DNA of 12,444 nt from Opitutales bacterium (GTDB lineage Bacteria; Verrucomicrobiota; Verrucomicrobiia; Opitutales; Oceanipulchritudinaceae): NCBI GenBank assembly GCA_007123395.1, contig SKLD01000131.1, forward strand, positions 1-12,444. Reading direction: 5' to 3'. A model generated the notes under the pieces. The model saw only the letters and a list, made by a program, of their open reading frames with translations. It was not told where the DNA came from and did no database searches. A program made the position numbers and the translations under genes. Of the stretch, positions 1-6,889 are shown piece after piece (positions within the stretch are counted from its first letter, which is position 1; each line of letters begins with the position of its first letter).

Positions 1-2386
1 GAACCTTGCGGTGCCACTTCAGATTGGAGCCCGGACTCAGCCAATATCCCGTTCCAACGGCGTCAAGCAACCACGCTCCGTCGGATACCGACAATGAACC
101 CTCAGCGTCAAAGCCGGTGACAGGATTGTCGGCGTCATTCACAAAATGCGGCGTTCCCGGATGCGTTAACGCATTCTGAAAGAGGGCCGTTTCCAAGGGA
201 AACTCAGCATTTGTGGAGCGCAGCTTGGAGCCAAGGGCGATGAGGAGGTCGCCGATGGCGGTGACGGATTTTCGCGCCCGCAAACCGTTGCCAAAATAGT
301 CCTCATTCAGAATAACCCCGAATATACCGTCCGCTCCGTCGCGCACAGCCGCCCCCGCAAAGGTCTCGTCGGACCGGCGCATAAGAGTTCCGCTCAACGG
401 ACTGTCGAGTTCCTCAAGGGGAAGATGCACTCCCGTCGCCCCCGGAAGCCGGTTCCAATCCCATCCGGATTCTCGGTAGCCGCTGGCGGAGCGCCCGCCC
501 TCGTAAAGGATTTCGATGGGACCGTTGCTTTGATAACGTCCATAGCGGTTGTCGGCCGAGTAGATCTCCGAGGACCACACGTATTTGCTAAAACCCTTTA
601 GGCTGGCCATCCAGTTGTCCCGCCGCACGACCGCGTGGTCTGCGAAAGGAAAACTCCACATGCCGTCCAGTTCTTCGGCAACAATTCCGGCGTCGCGGAT
701 CAACCCGCCAAGTTCGCCCGGCGGATTGCCCCAGAGGCGCAAATACGCTGCCGACACCTCCGGGTCGGGACGGACTCCGGTATCCGGATGGGGATAGGCC
801 GCAAGCGCGGCAAAGGCGTTGCGCGTCGAGCGGAAGTCGAAGTTGAAGGGATGGCGCCCGCTCAAAGCGATCGGCCAATCGAAGGTCTGGGAGTAGATGC
901 GTTGGGCGAGAACCGCTCTTCGGAATGCCCTGTGGGCTTCGGGACGCGGCTGGAACGGAGTACCGCGGAGCTGATCAAAAATCCTGCCAAGGGAGGCGAA
1001 AGCGCTGAATGAATATGCCGGATAGTGCCCGTTGTGGTGAAAGGCCGTCCCGTCCGGCTTCAGTCCAAGCCCGTCGCCCGGCGTGACCGTGGCCAAGGTT
1101 GTGGAAAGGTTTTCACTGTAGGCCATGACCCACGAAGCCCGCAGCTCCGGATCAGCCTCCATAAGCAGAGCAAGGAGCTGTCCCTGGGAATTGGTGTTGT
1201 AGTAGTCGATATTCGGCTCGACAAAATCCTCCAGCAACTGCCCGGCGCGGAAATACCATTGCATGGCCTCCCGCGTCGGCACCAGCAACCCATTTTTGGC
1301 GAGGATCTCGCGCATCAGGAAATTCGCGACAAAATACTCCCGCGCCTGGTAACCGAAATGATGGATGGTCCCTTGGCTGCTTCCGGCTGCCCAGCCTTGG
1401 TCAAGGAGATGTGCCGCCGACCAGCGGAACCATTCGGCCAACTGTTCGCGGAAAGCCGCATTGGTAGTGTTGTGGTAAGCACGCGCGAGGTTCAATTGCA
1501 GGGTGCCAAAGCGACGGAAATCATGGGCCTTCCCTGTGGCCTCAACCGCCTCGCGCAAATCGGGTGGATACGCGAGCGGCGGATAGTTCCGAAAGAAAAC
1601 ATGGTTCCCGCGAACCCCCTCATCAGTCACGCGCAAACCAAAGGCCTCAATTTCAAGACCGAGTTGCTGCATTGTGTTTTCCGTGACCGACTGCACCGGC
1701 AGAAGAAACTCATGCCATGCCGCGACAAGGTCCGCCGCCCCGCCGATTTCGTCAGGTCCGGGCTGGAATGTCTCCCGCGGATCCCGGCCCCACTCGCTGA
1801 CACGCGGTTCCCAGTGGGTCTTCACGCGGCCCGCGCGAACAAAAGGCACCTGCAGGTCCTCGTATTGATGCCGGGTGTCCATCACCTTGGCGAAGACCAC
1901 TTGTTCAAGAAGCAATTTCCCTGTCCTTGCCGGATCGTCACCCGCGAGGCGGATCCGCAGACCGTTCATAGCCGTCGAGGCCGTGCCATCCATGTCATTG
2001 AAGGGCACAAACGCGGTTCTCCAACCTGTGAAATTGAGCCCGAACTCAAAACCGGTTACGGGGGATCCATCGACCTCGAAGTCAAACCGGAGGGCAGATG
2101 CAGGCAACGGCGATTCAAGGTAGATCCAGAAGCTGAAGACTTGGTAGCCTTGGGCTTGGTAACCGACCGGCCCCGAATAAACAACTTCCGCCTCCGGTGA
2201 ACTCCAGACCCACTCCAGCGAACGCTCACCGTGCAAACTACGGTTCGTTGTTGTCCGAATCTCTGCGTCATTCGACGCCGCCCACGACTCCGGAACCGTC
2301 TCGGCCTCAAAGGACTCCCATACTTGCCCGGTAGCCGCAAAGAAAGGAAAAACCAACAACCCGGCAATCGGCGCAAGCATTTTCAT
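1..2386 (-). CDS. Chondroitinase ABC-type polysaccharide lyase (PL8), 3' end cut by window edge
   Basis: This is the N-terminal 795 residues of a secreted lyase that cleaves chondroitin/dermatan sulfate-like glycosaminoglycans by beta-elimination. I translated it by hand from the ATG at 2386; it is open to base 2. Residues 1-20 look like a signal peptide (MKMLAPIAGLLVFPFFAATG). Residues ~22-170 resemble the jelly-roll N-terminal domain of chondroitinase ABC, ~200-530 the alpha/alpha catalytic domain, and from ~575 the central beta-sandwich. The match to Proteus vulgaris chondroitinase ABC, from memory, is strong: DGTAFHHNGHYPAYSF (446-460), SGRHPFN (509-515), VWSSEIY (603-609), DNRYGRYQS (612-620), GWDWNRLPGAT (641-651). 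The residues equivalent to its catalytic His501, Tyr508, Arg560 and Glu653 are present as His451, Tyr458, Arg511 and Glu607, so it should be active. HHFGY (342-346) matches another conserved active-site stretch. Judged against the roughly 1,000-residue homologue, about 200 C-terminal residues lie outside the window. It is the last visible gene of the cluster, and its 171-bp leader may give it its own promoter. The exact substrate cannot be fixed. Confidence 0.93.
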   Translation of the reverse strand, partial: MKMLAPIAGLLVFPFFAATGQVWESFEAETVPESWAASNDAEIRTTTNRSLHGERSLEWVWSSPEAEVVYSGPVGYQAQGYQVFSFWIYLESPLPASALRFDFEVDGSPVTGFEFGLNFTGWRTAFVPFNDMDGTASTAMNGLRIRLAGDDPARTGKLLLEQVVFAKVMDTRHQYEDLQVPFVRAGRVKTHWEPRVSEWGRDPRETFQPGPDEIGGAADLVAAWHEFLLPVQSVTENTMQQLGLEIEAFGLRVTDEGVRGNHVFFRNYPPLAYPPDLREAVEATGKAHDFRRFGTLQLNLARAYHNTTNAAFREQLAEWFRWSAAHLLDQGWAAGSSQGTIHHFGYQAREYFVANFLMREILAKNGLLVPTREAMQWYFRAGQLLEDFVEPNIDYYNTNSQGQLLALLMEADPELRASWVMAYSENLSTTLATVTPGDGLGLKPDGTAFHHNGHYPAYSFSAFASLGRIFDQLRGTPFQPRPEAHRAFRRAVLAQRIYSQTFDWPIALSGRHPFNFDFRSTRNAFAALAAYPHPDTGVRPDPEVSAAYLRLWGNPPGELGGLIRDAGIVAEELDGMWSFPFADHAVVRRDNWMASLKGFSKYVWSSEIYSADNRYGRYQSNGPIEILYEGGRSASGYRESGWDWNRLPGATGVHLPLEELDSPLSGTLMRRSDETFAGAAVRDGADGIFGVILNEDYFGNGLRARKSVTAIGDLLIALGSKLRSTNAEFPLETALFQNALTHPGTPHFVNDADNPVTGFDAEGSLSVSDGAWLLDAVGTGYWLSPGSNLKWHRKV

Positions 2387-2397
2387 TCTTATTATTT

Positions 2398-2406
2398 CTC
2401 TCCTCT
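2398..2406 (-). promoter_or_regulatory. Purine-rich ribosome binding site of the chondroitinase ABC-like gene
   Basis: On the minus strand AGAGGAGAG lies 11 nt before the ATG at 2386. It is the only good Shine-Dalgarno-like sequence seen in the window. It favours the ATG at 2386 over the in-frame ATG two codons later at 2380, for which the spacing would be longer still. Confidence 0.6.
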
Positions 2407-2414
2407 TTTGAATA

Positions 2415-2425
2415 TTGACAGTCAA
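2415..2425. promoter_or_regulatory. Perfect 11-bp dyad TTGAC-N-GTCAA upstream of the second lyase
   Basis: TTGACAGTCAA on the plus strand is a perfect inverted repeat with 5-bp arms around one base. It ends 28 bp before the ATG at 2386. Its position fits an operator or an element overlapping a promoter, but no regulator can be named and no matching -10 box was found at normal spacing. A dyad this short can arise by chance. Confidence 0.3.
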
Positions 2426-2437
2426 ATACCTGCGCAG

Positions 2438-2453
2438 CGATTCCCATGAATCG
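2438..2453. promoter_or_regulatory. Perfect 16-bp dyad CGATTC-N4-GAATCG upstream of the second lyase
   Basis: CGATTCCCATGAATCG on the plus strand is a perfect inverted repeat with 6-bp arms and a 4-bp centre, 51 bp upstream of the lyase ATG. It may be a transcription-factor operator or form a small RNA hairpin. Lying in a 171-bp gap before a pathway gene, an operator role is the more attractive reading, but that is inference. Confidence 0.35.
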
Positions 2454-2528
2454 GGTACGGTACGCCCGATACCGGCACCCGTGGGACGACACGCCGCGCG
2501 GGCGCCGGTCAGTGCAAATCCCCTAATA

Positions 2529-2543
2529 GGCACACCCGGTGCC
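2529..2543 (-). other. Short hairpin just after the LamG-like gene
   Basis: GGCAC-N5-GTGCC forms a perfect 5-bp stem starting 14 nt beyond the TAA stop at 2558-2560. No T-run follows on the minus strand, so it is not a convincing intrinsic terminator. It could be an mRNA-end or processing structure, or chance in GC-rich spacer. A second weak GC-rich hairpin lies nearby in the stretch reading CGCCCGCGCGGCG on the minus strand, also without a T-run. Confidence 0.2.
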
Positions 2544-2557
2544 GCAAAACTGCCTCG

Positions 2558-3634
2558 TTAGTTTGCGTTGCCCGGATCCACCCATTCGCCTTCGCTGTAG
2601 ATGTAAATCCATCCTGGATTCGACGCATTCAGACCAATCCAGCCACGGTTGATGGAGTAGAGGATCAAACCCTCTCCCTCATAGTCTCCGTCTTCGTAAT
2701 ACACAAAGCCTTCCTCGGGGTGATAGAGCCAAGGAAAGCTATCCGTAAAGAGGAAACCCAGTTCGTAGTGGTAGCCCCAATCACCCGCCTCGGCAAAGCC
2801 GTAGGTGAGACCGAAATGCTCAACGACTGTCCACTCCCCGACGGCAAGGGCGTCAAACGGGTTCTCTACCGGATCGACCGGATCAACGTCCACTTCGGGC
2901 ACGGTGAGGTTCAAGCCCGTCGGGTCCACGTACAGGTTATCCCAATAGACATATTGCCCGGAGGTCGGATTCGTTTGATTCCCGGCCGCCTGGATGATGA
3001 GGAAATTGATCATCGGACTGATGGAAATTTCATTCCGGAAGATCGCTCCTTCATAGACAAGAGTCTGCTCCTCCCATTTGCCACCCTTCACATAAAGGCT
3101 GAACTCATCAAGGGCGTTGTCGACATGCATCCAGATCTGATACCATGTCGCCGACTCAATGAAATCGATATTCACGTAACCATTGAGATCGTAAATATCA
3201 AAAGAGCCGAACGATGCTCGCGCAAGAGCGTAAAAATTCCCCCAGCGCGGAAGGGTATCCCCGATCGGGTCCTCCGCGATGATCGTTCCGAAGACGGTGT
3301 TGTTGGCTTCGTCGGTTTGCGCAAACTCAAGGTAAACCGTCCCATCCGTGCCCTGTTCGATGGGGGGCATCGACATCCACACATGGAAATCGTTGAAGAG
3401 GCCGAACCCGGCGGATGTGGCGAGTGATCTACCCTCGCCTCCGAACGGACGGTTCACAATGTCGACGATGCCGAAGGTTTCAAAGTTCTCCGAGTGATTC
3501 GTGTCGAAGGTGTTGATCCCTTCAAAAGAGCCACTGTTGAAGTTATTGATTTCCTGCCACCCTCCGAACCCGGCCAGTGGAACCGAAAGGAGAATCGCGG
3601 CGATGACTGTTTTGCTTTGTTTTTTCATGATCAT
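2558..3634 (-). CDS. Secreted LamG-like jelly-roll protein with aromatic C-terminal module, function unassigned
   Basis: A 358-residue exported protein with no recognised enzyme motif. Residues 1-24 form a clear signal peptide (MIMKKQSKTVIAAILLSVPL, cut near AGFG/GW). Residues ~27-237 look like a concanavalin/LamG-type beta-sandwich: alternating hydrophobic strands, the phrase ATWYQIWMHVDNALDEFSLYV, and an ending YVYWDNLYVDP typical of such domains. An acidic, Pro-rich linker (VDVDPVDPVENPF, 248-260) leads to a Trp/Tyr/Gly-rich module at ~275-352 (WGYHYELGFLFTDSFPWLYH...GWIYIYSEGEW). This module resembles the C-terminus of the larger PL8 lyase in this cluster. The stop is 171 bp before the next lyase, and the start is 39 bp after the TonB receptor stop, so it is probably cotranscribed with the receptor. 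ATG at 3634 or the in-frame ATG at 3628 could start it; neither has a Shine-Dalgarno sequence. A role in glycan binding at the cell surface is inferred from fold and context; catalytic activity cannot be excluded. Confidence 0.85.
   Translation of the reverse strand: MIMKKQSKTVIAAILLSVPLAGFGGWQEINNFNSGSFEGINTFDTNHSENFETFGIVDIVNRPFGGEGRSLATSAGFGLFNDFHVWMSMPPIEQGTDGTVYLEFAQTDEANNTVFGTIIAEDPIGDTLPRWGNFYALARASFGSFDIYDLNGYVNIDFIESATWYQIWMHVDNALDEFSLYVKGGKWEEQTLVYEGAIFRNEISISPMINFLIIQAAGNQTNPTSGQYVYWDNLYVDPTGLNLTVPEVDVDPVDPVENPFDALAVGEWTVVEHFGLTYGFAEAGDWGYHYELGFLFTDSFPWLYHPEEGFVYYEDGDYEGEGLILYSINRGWIGLNASNPGWIYIYSEGEWVDPGNAN
2579..2812 (-). other. C-terminal Trp/Tyr-rich module of the LamG-like protein
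   Basis: Residues ~275-352. Landmarks are W-G-Y-H-Y, FTDSFPWLYHPEEGFVYY, GWIGL and GWIYIYSEGEW. It shares order and spacing of landmarks (an HP-x-x-G-x-x-Y block, a Trp pair, an NP or FP step, a final Trp) with residues ~1196-1271 of the larger PL8 lyase. I recall similar tails on many Opitutales exported proteins, where a role in cell-surface anchoring or export is plausible but not shown here. Confidence 0.5.
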
Positions 3635-3673
3635 GGGTATTCTGCGATGTTTGTATTTACTGACACATGTTTA

Positions 3674-6600
3674 TTAGAAGCTCAAGGAGGCGGAAAGCCG
3701 GAATGAGCGCGGTGCGTAGAATCGTTGTGTCCGGCGGAGTTCTTCCTCTCCGGTGGTCACATTCGTATAGCTGGCGATACTTTCGTTGACGGTGTGGTTG
3801 AAAATGTTGTATACATTCAGATTGACGCGGTAGCGCATGCGGCCGCGTTCCCATGAATACCCGAGCGCCGTGTCAAACCGGAACCGGTCCGGAACCGGCG
3901 GGGTGCGGTAGGGATTGGCCTCCAGATCGCGGTTCCCGATCGGAACGGAGGTTTGCGCCTTTCCAGAGTAGATCACGCCCAAACCGAGCGAAACATTTTC
4001 CAGCATGCCCTCTTGGAAGGTATATTTATTCCAGAGTGAAGCCGAATGTTTTGATCCAAAATAGAGACTCGTGCCCTTGATTCCGCCGTCGACAATCGTG
4101 GAAGGGTCGGTCGGATCCTCAAATGCATCGCGGCCCAACCAATAGTTCCACAGATCGTACTCGGTTCCGTAACTGCGGCCCGTTTCTTCATCAACTGCTC
4201 CGACGAGGTAGAAGGGCGATGTCGTCTCACGGTCGATATAGGCATAGTTAAAAATAAACTGCCAATGTCTGCGCGGCGACACAATGATTTGGAGGTCGAC
4301 ACCCTTGGATTCATCTTCAAAGGTGACGAACGAACTCCTGCCCCCACCCTCGATATTCGCGCCATTGCTGGGATTGTTGCCGAGAATGACACCGCCCTCG
4401 CCGGGCTCGTTCTGTTTCTGGTAATTGATGGGGACAAACTCCTCGACATTCACAATATCGTTGAAGGCCGCCTCGAACACCTCGCGCAAGCCGCTTTCGT
4501 CGAGTGAAGCGTAATCGACCCAGATATACTGCTCTCGTGTGGCCACGTTCGAGGTAACGCCCAGCATTCCATCGGGGCGGCGGATCTCTCCTGTTTCGGG
4601 ATCGAGAAACCGGCGGAAGCTTATGCCCCGTTCATTGAAATACTTTTCATGCACACCGTAGGAAATGGGCCCGGTGCCGTCTTCTACCTGGCGCGGATCA
4701 AACCGGCGGGAGGGATCGCCACCGACTCGCCTGAACTCCGAACCGGTAACCCAATTCTTTGGATTGGGGGCGAAAACATAGTCCCATGTGGCGTTTTCGC
4801 GCCGGATGCGGAAGAAGGAAACGGTCCCCGAAATACGCCGCTCGAAGAAGTCGAATTTGAAGCCTATTTCCTCGCTTCGCGTTCGCTCGGCGGGGATCGC
4901 CCGGTCCGCGCCATCGACTTGCCCGGTATTGGGGGAGGCACCCTCGGCATAGAGAATGTAGGCGGAGAGCGCGTCGTTGATCCGTCCGCTCAAGGCGAGC
5001 GTCGGTGTCGTTTCGGTTTGCGCGGTGTCAAACAAATGCCGGGGCGGCCGTGATTCATCGAACCCCAGAAGTTCATTCGGATTGTCGAAATCATACGCCG
5101 GGTTGATGATGGTTTCCGGACGCGTGGGATCGACACCGCCCGGGTTACGCCACGGAACACGGTCGTAGTAGGCTTCCCATGTATTGTAGCGGTCATGCCG
5201 CAAGCCCGCAATGAGCGTGACACGGTTGTCAAAGAACTGCCCGTTGTAGACGGCATAATGACCGGTGAACCAAAGCTTCGTCCGGAGGTAATCCTGACCC
5301 GGCTGGGCAAGAATCTCGCCCTCATACCGGAACGGCGAATAGTCGAACAAATCGCGGACATTGTAAGGCTGCTGGGCAAACGTGTCTTGAAACCAAAATA
5401 CGTCGGAAAACACCTCGTTGCGGTTCGTGAAGTCAATGACGTCTTGAATGTCCTGTCGACCGAGGAGAATGCTGTGCCGCACATTCCGCCCGAACAGCTC
5501 TCCTTCCCATTGGTAATTCAGCTCATTCCGGAACTGGAGGTTGTCGGCTTTGGTCGGATTCCTCACCCACCAATACCGCATGACGCGGAAATCAGAGGTC
5601 GCTGGATTCGGATTTTCGGGATTAGGATCCTCCGGATGCGGAAAAACCCGCACAATGGAGGGATCGATCCGCCCGATGTTGGCGGCGTTCTGAACGTTAA
5701 AGGAGCCTTCCTGCGTCGTTACGGTGGCAGCGCGCACGGCGAAGTCCTCATTGTCCTGCCGTCCCCCGAAGACGCCGCTCTTGATGGTCATCCCCCGAAC
5801 CGGCCTCAGCTCCACGTCGAACATGAGGTTCCATTCATCCCGTTTGAAATACGTATCCGGTCCAGTCCAACGGTAGGTATGGTCCCGCGCGCCAAATTCC
5901 GGATCCCGGATCCAGTCGATGTATTCATTAAAGGGATTCCGCAGATCGAGGTTCCGCGCGAAGGCTTCCGGAATCTGGTCGCGGATTGTCATCGCTCCCA
6001 CGCCGTTGACCTTTTCCTTCGCGTATTGAAACTCCGTGAAGAAGGAGATCTTCGGGTTGGGCCGGTATTCCAACTGTGCGGCGACATAGTCCTTGTCCCG
6101 GCTTCGGAAAGCGGTCCAGTGGTCGGCCCGCTCGAGGGAGAAAAAGGCGCGGTAGTTCAGGTTCTCGAGACCCGTGGGGCCCGTGATGTCACCGGTGGCG
6201 CGGTAAAAAGAGTGGCTTCCGACGGACAGGGAGAACTCCTGCCTGCGTTCCGGAAGCGGATATTTCGGGAGAATATTGGCAATGCCGGAGAGCACACTGA
6301 TCCCGTACAAGAGCGCCTGCGGACCGCGCACCACCTCAATGCGCTCCATACTCACCGTGTCGGTGATGCCACCGAGATTCACGCCCCATGTTGGAATAAA
6401 TCCGCCGATGCGGAACCCGTTCCTTTGTTGAAAGGGCACATTGAATCCCCGGATGCTGATGGCGTTGTTACGGAAGTTCCCCACCCCCGCCGATGCCGAC
6501 GGCGAACGATCCTGCGCGACCGCAGTATTTGCCCCGCCGCCAGTGCGCGAGTCTTCAAGACTGATGAAGGCACCCGCCGAATAGGCCAAAGCCTCCTGAA

Positions 6601-6871
6601 AATCCGTCGCTCCGGTATCCCGCATGAAATCGGAGTTGATGACTTCCAACGGCATCGGAAGGTCGCGGATTTCCATGCGCAGGCGTGTGCCGGAAACAGC
6701 ATTCGTCGCAAGGTAACCCATATCCTCGGAACCGTCTACGCGGAACTCGGGCAGAATATACACATCGTCATCAAGCTGTTGGCCGAACAACGGAAGCCCA
6801 AGGGCCAGCGTTGCGGCGGCAATGGAAAGGGCTTTGCTTCTTTGAAATCTCATTGCAATGCTGTAGTCCAT
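3674..6871 (-). CDS. TonB-dependent outer-membrane receptor, probable glycosaminoglycan oligosaccharide importer
   Basis: A 1,065-residue beta-barrel receptor that would take up ligand across the outer membrane with energy from TonB-ExbBD. A signal peptide spans ~1-30 (MRFQRSKALSIAAATLALGL, then LFGQQ). VYILPEFRV (37-45) is the probable Ton-box region. The plug domain covers ~55-205, with DLPMPLEVINSDFMRDTGATDF, the hallmark ISIRGF (138-143) and ERIEVVRGPQALLYG (176-190). The rest is barrel, ending in SLSF; a C-terminal Phe is the usual outer-membrane assembly signal. No SusD-like gene is adjacent, so it may act alone or with the LamG-like protein downstream. The start at 6871 lies 18 bp after the upstream lyase stop with a weak GGAA 10 nt before it; an in-frame ATG at 6853 begins MRFQRSK and gives a cleaner signal peptide, so either is possible. 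Import of chondroitin or hyaluronan fragments is inferred from the flanking lyases; the sequence itself fixes only the receptor family. Confidence 0.92.
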   Translation of the reverse strand: MDYSIAMRFQRSKALSIAAATLALGLPLFGQQLDDDVYILPEFRVDGSEDMGYLATNAVSGTRLRMEIRDLPMPLEVINSDFMRDTGATDFQEALAYSAGAFISLEDSRTGGGANTAVAQDRSPSASAGVGNFRNNAISIRGFNVPFQQRNGFRIGGFIPTWGVNLGGITDTVSMERIEVVRGPQALLYGISVLSGIANILPKYPLPERRQEFSLSVGSHSFYRATGDITGPTGLENLNYRAFFSLERADHWTAFRSRDKDYVAAQLEYRPNPKISFFTEFQYAKEKVNGVGAMTIRDQIPEAFARNLDLRNPFNEYIDWIRDPEFGARDHTYRWTGPDTYFKRDEWNLMFDVELRPVRGMTIKSGVFGGRQDNEDFAVRAATVTTQEGSFNVQNAANIGRIDPSIVRVFPHPEDPNPENPNPATSDFRVMRYWWVRNPTKADNLQFRNELNYQWEGELFGRNVRHSILLGRQDIQDVIDFTNRNEVFSDVFWFQDTFAQQPYNVRDLFDYSPFRYEGEILAQPGQDYLRTKLWFTGHYAVYNGQFFDNRVTLIAGLRHDRYNTWEAYYDRVPWRNPGGVDPTRPETIINPAYDFDNPNELLGFDESRPPRHLFDTAQTETTPTLALSGRINDALSAYILYAEGASPNTGQVDGADRAIPAERTRSEEIGFKFDFFERRISGTVSFFRIRRENATWDYVFAPNPKNWVTGSEFRRVGGDPSRRFDPRQVEDGTGPISYGVHEKYFNERGISFRRFLDPETGEIRRPDGMLGVTSNVATREQYIWVDYASLDESGLREVFEAAFNDIVNVEEFVPINYQKQNEPGEGGVILGNNPSNGANIEGGGRSSFVTFEDESKGVDLQIIVSPRRHWQFIFNYAYIDRETTSPFYLVGAVDEETGRSYGTEYDLWNYWLGRDAFEDPTDPSTIVDGGIKGTSLYFGSKHSASLWNKYTFQEGMLENVSLGLGVIYSGKAQTSVPIGNRDLEANPYRTPPVPDRFRFDTALGYSWERGRMRYRVNLNVYNIFNHTVNESIASYTNVTTGEEELRRTQRFYAPRSFRLSASLSF

Positions 6872-6889
6872 AGCTTCATGTTTCCAGTC

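Noticed and set aside
1025..2200. A 391-codon open frame on the plus strand
   Set aside because: It is antisense to the chondroitinase ABC-like gene, whose catalytic motifs are unambiguous in the opposite strand; no domain is recognisable.
2452..2468. CGGGTACGGTACGCCCG as a terminator or operator
   Set aside because: The dyad pairs only with a bulge and a very small loop and has no T-run; it is too weak to list as a feature.
6853..6879. A nine-codon leader peptide (ATG at 6879, MKLWTTALQ) ending in a 4-nt overlap with the ATG at 6853
   Set aside because: It is in the region of the lyase-receptor junction and could in theory couple translation, but it lacks a ribosome site, and its ATG is also an internal codon of a shadow frame; chance is sufficient.
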